From positions 1 through 29,364 of the IMG/VR virus record IMGVR_UViG_3300008267_000254: 29,364 bases of DNA; one strand, 5' to 3'. A model generated the notes under the pieces. The model searched no databases. It was not told the DNA's origin and saw only the letters and a program-made list of their open reading frames with translations. The stretch is from a virus. Of this stretch, positions 25,636 to 29,364 are shown piece by piece; within the stretch, counting starts at the first letter, position 1, and every line of letters begins with the position of its first letter. The translations under genes and the position numbers were made by a program.

Positions 25636-28131
25636 TTATCCACCACAAATTCTTGTGATTGTGTTATCTGTGTAGTTTCCAACAAGTATCTTATTATTTA
25701 TGTAATCAAATGCTATTGAATCAGGTTTACCTCCAGTTGACATTACTTTTGTAATTGTGTTAGTTAACGGATTAATTACCACCACTTCTTGAATATTATT
25801 AAGTGTTACATATAACTTTTCATCTATTGAGTTATAGACAATTGTGGATGGTCTACCTGACAATGAAATTGTATTACCCGTTAATAATGTACTTTGATTA
25901 ACCGTGTATATTTTGTTAAAGTTGTAATCGGTAATATATAATGTATCATTAACATCTACGTATTCCACTAATCTAGCACCTGCTGCGTTTTCTAATTGTA
26001 TCGTGTTTGTAATTGTATATGCGGTTGTTGTTGTATCAATAACGTTTAATTGATTCGCTGAGTAGTTTGTTGCAAATAATCTACCTGATGAAGGTACCAA
26101 TTTAGAGCTATAACTATATGGTATATTGATAGTTGATGCGGTTAACAATGTTGATGTGTCAACTACAGTCATATAATTTGATAATTGATTACCTACATAT
26201 AATCTATTATTATCGTAATCTAATGTTAATCTTGAAGGAGTACCGTCAACAGGTATTTTAGCTACGTGAGTTGTACTAACTCCGGTAATACTATACACTT
26301 CAACAGATGCTGACATACTGAAGTAAGCGTAACCTCTTTCATTATCTGCAATTAATCCGTATGGTGTTGTTCCACCGGTAACATTTGATGCCGATTGGAG
26401 CGATAATGTTGATAAATTATATCTGGCCATTGTTGGACCACCTGCATTATAATAAGCAACAATTAATGAATCGATTGTTCCATCATAATAGTCGAACACA
26501 CTTAATTGATTAGGTGAATTGTATATTGCGATAGATACTGTATCAATAACATGCGGACATGGTATTGTCGGAGTTGGAGTTACAGTTGGGGTAGGTGTTG
26601 GAGTTGGTGAATAAGCCGGAGTACACCAGTAACAATTAAATAAATTACCACTTTCGATTGAGTCTAATTTTGCCGTTGGTGGGGCAAACGTATCAGCACT
26701 ATATGTTACACAAACGGGATTACCATCAATGATAGCACTAAACGTAGCACCTGTATTAAACGGAACAGGGTCTGATACCACATATTGGAATGGGTCGTTA
26801 CAATCTACCAAAAGTTTGGACAACGTACTTGTAAACGTTGAACTAAATGATGTAAATGTTGAGCTACCTGTTACAGATACTGTTTTAGGTAAATTCGATG
26901 GTGTTGGTGAAGGTGTTTGAGTAACTCCTGGGAAGTTATAATTAACTGCTGAGAATGATAATGCTTTTGTATTACACACAACTGTCGGTGTTGGAGTTAC
27001 GGTTGGAGTTGGTGTAACTGTTGCCGTTGGTGTTGGAGTAGGTGTTGAACCTGAAGTTACATTACAATCAAATGTCGCTGTAAAATCAAATCCATAACAA
27101 TCCGAAGCGGTTGGAGTAGGTGTTGGACACACTGTATTGAACAATACCTCATCCAAATCAGGACATAAACTTGAACTACCTGTTGGACCAAACAATACAC
27201 ATGTTCCACCACTTGTTTCAGACAAACACCATCTTGTGTCTGTTGAGTTATAATAAATGTATGATGGAGTTGTTGCGTCAGGTGCATAAAATACTGCCTT
27301 ACCATTAAACTCACCATAATTATAATATATTCCGTTATATTGTTCGTAAGAAACCAAATCAACAAACACACAAAAACTTGTTTGTTCACATTGATATGGT
27401 GAAGTTGCACTTGGTGTTGGTGTTTGAGTTGCACTAATACTTGGAGTTGTTGTTGGTGTTACCGCAAATGTTGGAAGTGGAGTTTTGGTAATAGTTGGTG
27501 TCGGTGTGATTGTTGGAGTTATTGATGGTGTTGGAGTATTGGTTGGAGTTATCGACGGAGTTGGTGTGGGAGTTGCGGTTAATGTATTAGTTGGAGTAAC
27601 AGTTCTTGTTGGTGTGTTAGTAGGAGTAATAGACGGTGTAACCGTATTTGTTGGAGTAATGGTTGCGGTTGGAGTGATTGTTGGTGTTACAGTTCTGGTA
27701 GGTGTGACCGTTGCGGTATTAGTTGGAGTTTGTGTAACTGTAGGTGTGACCGTAGGTGTTTGTGTTACGGTTTGAGTTGGAGTATGTGTTGGAGTTAGAG
27801 TTATTGTAGGTGTGGGGGTTGGAGTTCTTGTTGGACTCGATGAAGGTCTTGGAGTTGGTGTTGGGGTTCTTGTTGGAACAGGTGCACATGGGAATGTAGT
27901 TTCACATTCAGTACACGATGTGAATGTTAATGTACTAGCACTTACTAAATTATGTACGGTATAACCTGTGTTGAAACCACTACCAACGGTATAAGTACAA
28001 CCTGTATATAGGTCAGTAATTACATAATACGATGTATTTGCAGAAAAAGTGTAGGTAGGTGATAAATACTGAAATTGGAATAAATTATTATCACAACAAC
28101 CCGATACCTGTATCCAAAGTAAACTTGCCAA
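25636..28131 (-). CDS. Modular adhesin: Cys N-module, Pro/Thr stalks and YVTN-like beta-propeller
   Basis: An 831-aa protein starting at a TTG two nt after the upstream stop; no ATG lies near, and the Cys-rich module aligned with the 845-aa adhesin begins right here. Order: residues 1-82, Cys module (CC at 12-13, C45, SCTEC at 72-76, PC at 81-82). Residues ~83-244, Pro/Thr stalk. Residues ~245-355, a domain with [20 protein letters not shown] and [16 protein letters not shown]. Residues ~359-380, short stalk, followed by a further beta domain. Residues ~505-525, third stalk. Residues ~527-831, about six to seven strands of YVTN/YncE type ([60 protein letters not shown]), a beta-propeller. Such propellers bind ligands or partners on cell surfaces. 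It is probably a receptor-binding fibre; exact target unknown. Confidence 0.82.
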   Translation of the reverse strand: MASLLWIQVSGCCDNNLFQFQYLSPTYTFSANTSYYVITDLYTGCTYTVGSGFNTGYTVHNLVSASTLTFTSCTECETTFPCAPVPTRTPTPTPRPSSSPTRTPTPTPTITLTPTHTPTQTVTQTPTVTPTVTQTPTNTATVTPTRTVTPTITPTATITPTNTVTPSITPTNTPTRTVTPTNTLTATPTPTPSITPTNTPTPSITPTITPTPTITKTPLPTFAVTPTTTPSISATQTPTPSATSPYQCEQTSFCVFVDLVSYEQYNGIYYNYGEFNGKAVFYAPDATTPSYIYYNSTDTRWCLSETSGGTCVLFGPTGSSSLCPDLDEVLFNTVCPTPTPTASDCYGFDFTATFDCNVTSGSTPTPTPTATVTPTPTVTPTPTVVCNTKALSFSAVNYNFPGVTQTPSPTPSNLPKTVSVTGSSTFTSFSSTFTSTLSKLLVDCNDPFQYVVSDPVPFNTGATFSAIIDGNPVCVTYSADTFAPPTAKLDSIESGNLFNCYWCTPAYSPTPTPTPTVTPTPTIPCPHVIDTVSIAIYNSPNQLSVFDYYDGTIDSLIVAYYNAGGPTMARYNLSTLSLQSASNVTGGTTPYGLIADNERGYAYFSMSASVEVYSITGVSTTHVAKIPVDGTPSRLTLDYDNNRLYVGNQLSNYMTVVDTSTLLTASTINIPYSYSSKLVPSSGRLFATNYSANQLNVIDTTTTAYTITNTIQLENAAGARLVEYVDVNDTLYITDYNFNKIYTVNQSTLLTGNTISLSGRPSTIVYNSIDEKLYVTLNNIQEVVVINPLTNTITKVMSTGGKPDSIAFDYINNKILVGNYTDNTITRICGG
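27400..27890 (-). repeat. Long degenerate Pro/Thr-coding repeat tract (stalk)
   Basis: About 490 nt of 6-nt-period units, read on the minus strand as [11 protein letters not shown] and T-N-T-P. The plus strand appears as GGAGTTGG/GGTGTTGG repeats. Two smaller related tracts lie at about 26990-27055 and 26565-26615. Such repeats are prone to slippage and recombination. The tract is in inverted orientation to that at 18361-18570. Confidence 0.85.
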
Positions 28132-28133
28132 AA

Positions 28134-28355
28134 TTAAACGTCTTTACAAAGTGTTATTATACATCCAACATTATCCACCGCTTTAACGCAATAGTGGACC
28201 ATATCTTGTAATGGAACAGGAGGTGTAAAACTATACGGTAAATCTCCAGTTTCGATTTGGTCAATATAATAACAAGCAGTTGCTCCTGAGGTACATAAAT
28301 ACACTTCATATGGTGAGTCACCTGTAATACTTGAAATTGTTACTAATGTTGGCAT
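28134..28355 (-). CDS. Small single-module SprB-like protein (73 aa)
   Basis: A 73-aa protein (ATG at 28355) of one module: [20 protein letters not shown], then a P..F..P strand and [20 protein letters not shown]. It is homologous by eye to the 75-aa protein encoded at 19992 and the N-terminus of the 18139 gene product. It leads the minus-strand adhesin group: the 831-aa adhesin starts at a TTG two nt after its stop, so the two are likely coupled. A TATTTAT core lies 6 nt before the ATG. No signal peptide or membrane segment is seen. Role unknown; it may be a fibre accessory. The open frame, homology and upstream box together support a real gene. Confidence 0.75.
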   Translation of the reverse strand: MPTLVTISSITGDSPYEVYLCTSGATACYYIDQIETGDLPYSFTPPVPLQDMVHYCVKAVDNVGCIITLCKDV

Positions 28356-28370
28356 ATGAATATAAATATA
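28356..28370 (-). promoter_or_regulatory. TATTTAT-type box before the 73-aa gene (divergent region)
   Basis: On the minus strand TATATTTATA (28370-28361) precedes the ATG at 28355, with the TATTTAT core ending 6 nt before it, in line with the boxes at 480, 18123 and 23063. The plus-strand reading TATAAATA (28361-28368) also resembles the T4 late promoter core, here 56 nt before the primase ATG. The 69-nt region 28356-28424 must serve both divergent units. Assignment to one or both is uncertain. Confidence 0.45.
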
Positions 28371-28424
28371 AAAGGTAAGAAAAGTTTGTGTAGTTTGATT
28401 TAAATAAGTTTTTTATTATATTTT

Positions 28425-29327
28425 ATGGATATGGATGAAAATGAAGTTTTAGTTGACATGTTACGGGACTTGTTCGGCAAGGACAAGCACTATTATGAGT
28501 CGAAAGGACAAATATCATTTAATTGTCCTTATTGTGACGACGGAAAGAATAAGGGGAATTTGGAGGTTAATATCAACGAGCACGTATACAAGTGTTGGAG
28601 TTGTGCGGAAACAAATGGAACCCATGGAGTGTTAGGTAAATTAGTTGATATTTTTGGAACAAAAAGACAAAAGAAAATTTACGACGTATTCAAACCCGAA
28701 GAATATAAAACAAGGGAGAAAGAAAGACCGAAGTTAAAGTTACCAAAAGAATTCATTTCTTTCAAAGACGTAAACCCATTACACATTCCACATAAGGAGG
28801 CGTTAAAGTATATTAAATCTCGTGGTATTACAGACCAAATGATTGAAAAGTACAATATTGGATTTGCGTGTGAAGGAGAATACATGGGAAGAATAATTGT
28901 CCCATCATACGGGATGGACGACGAGATGAACTATTTTGTTTCAAGAGCTTGGTTTAAAACAAAAAACAAATATAAAAATCCAGAGTTTCCAAAAGAGACA
29001 ATCATCTTCAATGAGAAACTAATTGACTGGGAAAAACCGATTTATATATGTGAAGGTGTTTTTGACGGATTCTTTACACCAAACCCAGTTATACTTTTAG
29101 GAAAGGTACTTCATGATTTATTGTTTGACGCGATATATAATAAGGCTAAGTCAGATGTTATAATATGTTTGGACGAAGATGCTTGGAACAACGCAAAAAA
29201 ATTATACAACACTCTTAATGGAGGTAAGTTAAGAGGAAGAGTTAAAATTATAAAATTACCAAAAGACAAAGATGTTGCCGAACTAAGGGGTAACATTGAA
29301 GATTATTTTTATCAAATGAATTATTAA
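28425..29327 (+). CDS. DNA primase, DnaG/T4 gp61-like (zinc finger + TOPRIM)
   Basis: A 300-aa protein combining an N-terminal zinc-binding element and a C-terminal TOPRIM domain. Zinc ligands are C34, C37, C57 and C60 (NCPYCDDGKN ... YKCWSC), the last in place of the His of CHC2 fingers. The middle (KEALKYIKSRGITDQMIEKY then NIGFACEGEYMGRIIVPSYG) matches the DnaG catalytic core. The TOPRIM Glu is E210 (IYICEGVFDGFF), and the DxD pair D250/D252 (DVIICLDEDA) is followed by a KDKDVAE element. It would synthesise RNA primers for lagging-strand replication. Its length suits T4 gp61 (342 aa) with no helicase domain. ATG at 28425 is the first of two nearby starts (the other two codons later). Family is certain; partners lie outside the window. 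Confidence 0.93.
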   Translation: MDMDENEVLVDMLRDLFGKDKHYYESKGQISFNCPYCDDGKNKGNLEVNINEHVYKCWSCAETNGTHGVLGKLVDIFGTKRQKKIYDVFKPEEYKTREKERPKLKLPKEFISFKDVNPLHIPHKEALKYIKSRGITDQMIEKYNIGFACEGEYMGRIIVPSYGMDDEMNYFVSRAWFKTKNKYKNPEFPKETIIFNEKLIDWEKPIYICEGVFDGFFTPNPVILLGKVLHDLLFDAIYNKAKSDVIICLDEDAWNNAKKLYNTLNGGKLRGRVKIIKLPKDKDVAELRGNIEDYFYQMNY

Positions 29328-29330
29328 GAA

Positions 29331-29364
29331 ATGGATTTAAAAAAAAATGCTGAAGAGATTAGAC
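29331..29364 (+). CDS. Start of a gene cut off by the window edge
   Basis: An ATG three nt after the primase stop opens a frame reading MDLKKNAEEIR, continuing to the window end without a stop. Close spacing suggests co-transcription with the primase. Nothing can be said of the product. Confidence 0.5.
   Translation, partial: MDLKKNAEEIR

Noticed and set aside
27485-27775. Plus-strand frame rich in VGV repeats
   Set aside because: It is the antisense reading of the Pro/Thr stalk of the minus-strand 831-aa adhesin; composition follows from the repeat and no start context supports it.
27400-27890. Possible CRISPR array
   Set aside because: The repeats are short 6-nt-period coding units with no distinct spacers, and no cas genes are near.
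15977-28131. Diversity-generating retroelement in adhesin genes
   Set aside because: No reverse transcriptase, template repeat or A-biased variable repeat could be seen.

Overview
This window looks like part of a large, AT-rich genome of a contractile-tailed (T4-like, myovirus-type) bacteriophage. It starts inside a ribonucleotide reductase gene, crosses a baseplate and tail-fibre cluster, and ends in a DNA primase and the first codons of another gene. The host is inferred, not seen: several tail proteins carry SprB-type adhesin repeats and a C-terminal motif common in Bacteroidetes surface and phage proteins, there are few Shine-Dalgarno-like sites, and A+T is high. Together these point to a member of Bacteroidetes/Flavobacteriia. 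I see no rRNA, tRNA, CRISPR array, insertion sequence or integrase.

Layout. (1) Positions 1-398 hold the C-terminus of a class I ribonucleotide reductase large subunit, followed by a clear hairpin terminator at 421-445. (2) Positions 495-18112 are a tightly packed plus-strand structural block: a gp25-like wedge protein, a gp6/J-like wedge protein, a giant 1871-aa protein with internal membrane-spanning segments, three baseplate-associated proteins (one with a PKD-like domain), a 300-aa protein, a 990-aa tail protein and a 711-aa adhesin with seven SprB-like repeats. (3) Positions 18139-20219 hold three plus-strand fibre/adhesin genes: a Pro/Thr-linker protein, a collagen-free tip-like protein and a 75-aa single-module protein. 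(4) Positions 28355-20216, on the minus strand, hold a 73-aa single-module protein, an 831-aa adhesin with long Pro/Thr linkers and a YVTN-like beta-propeller, an 845-aa SprB-repeat adhesin, a 734-aa tail-fibre protein and a RuvC-like resolvase. This block converges on block 3. (5) From 28425 onward, divergently, come a T4 gp61/DnaG-like primase and a truncated gene.

How the genes fit together. Blocks 2-4 would build the baseplate and a varied set of adhesins for host recognition. NrdA, the primase and the RuvC-like nuclease would serve nucleotide supply, replication and resolution of branched DNA.

The most interesting signals are as follows. A recurring box, consensus AWAACTATTTATNAA with a TATTTAT core, sits just upstream of transcription-unit starts on both strands, often exactly 5 nt before the ATG. 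At two of these sites it forms the right arm of a 20-nt inverted repeat (AAATAGT-N6-ACTATTT). A family of one-module SprB-like mini-proteins occurs three times. A cysteine-spaced N-terminal module is shared by two otherwise different adhesins. Finally, two Pro/Thr-coding tracts lie in inverted orientation around about 9 kb of fibre genes.
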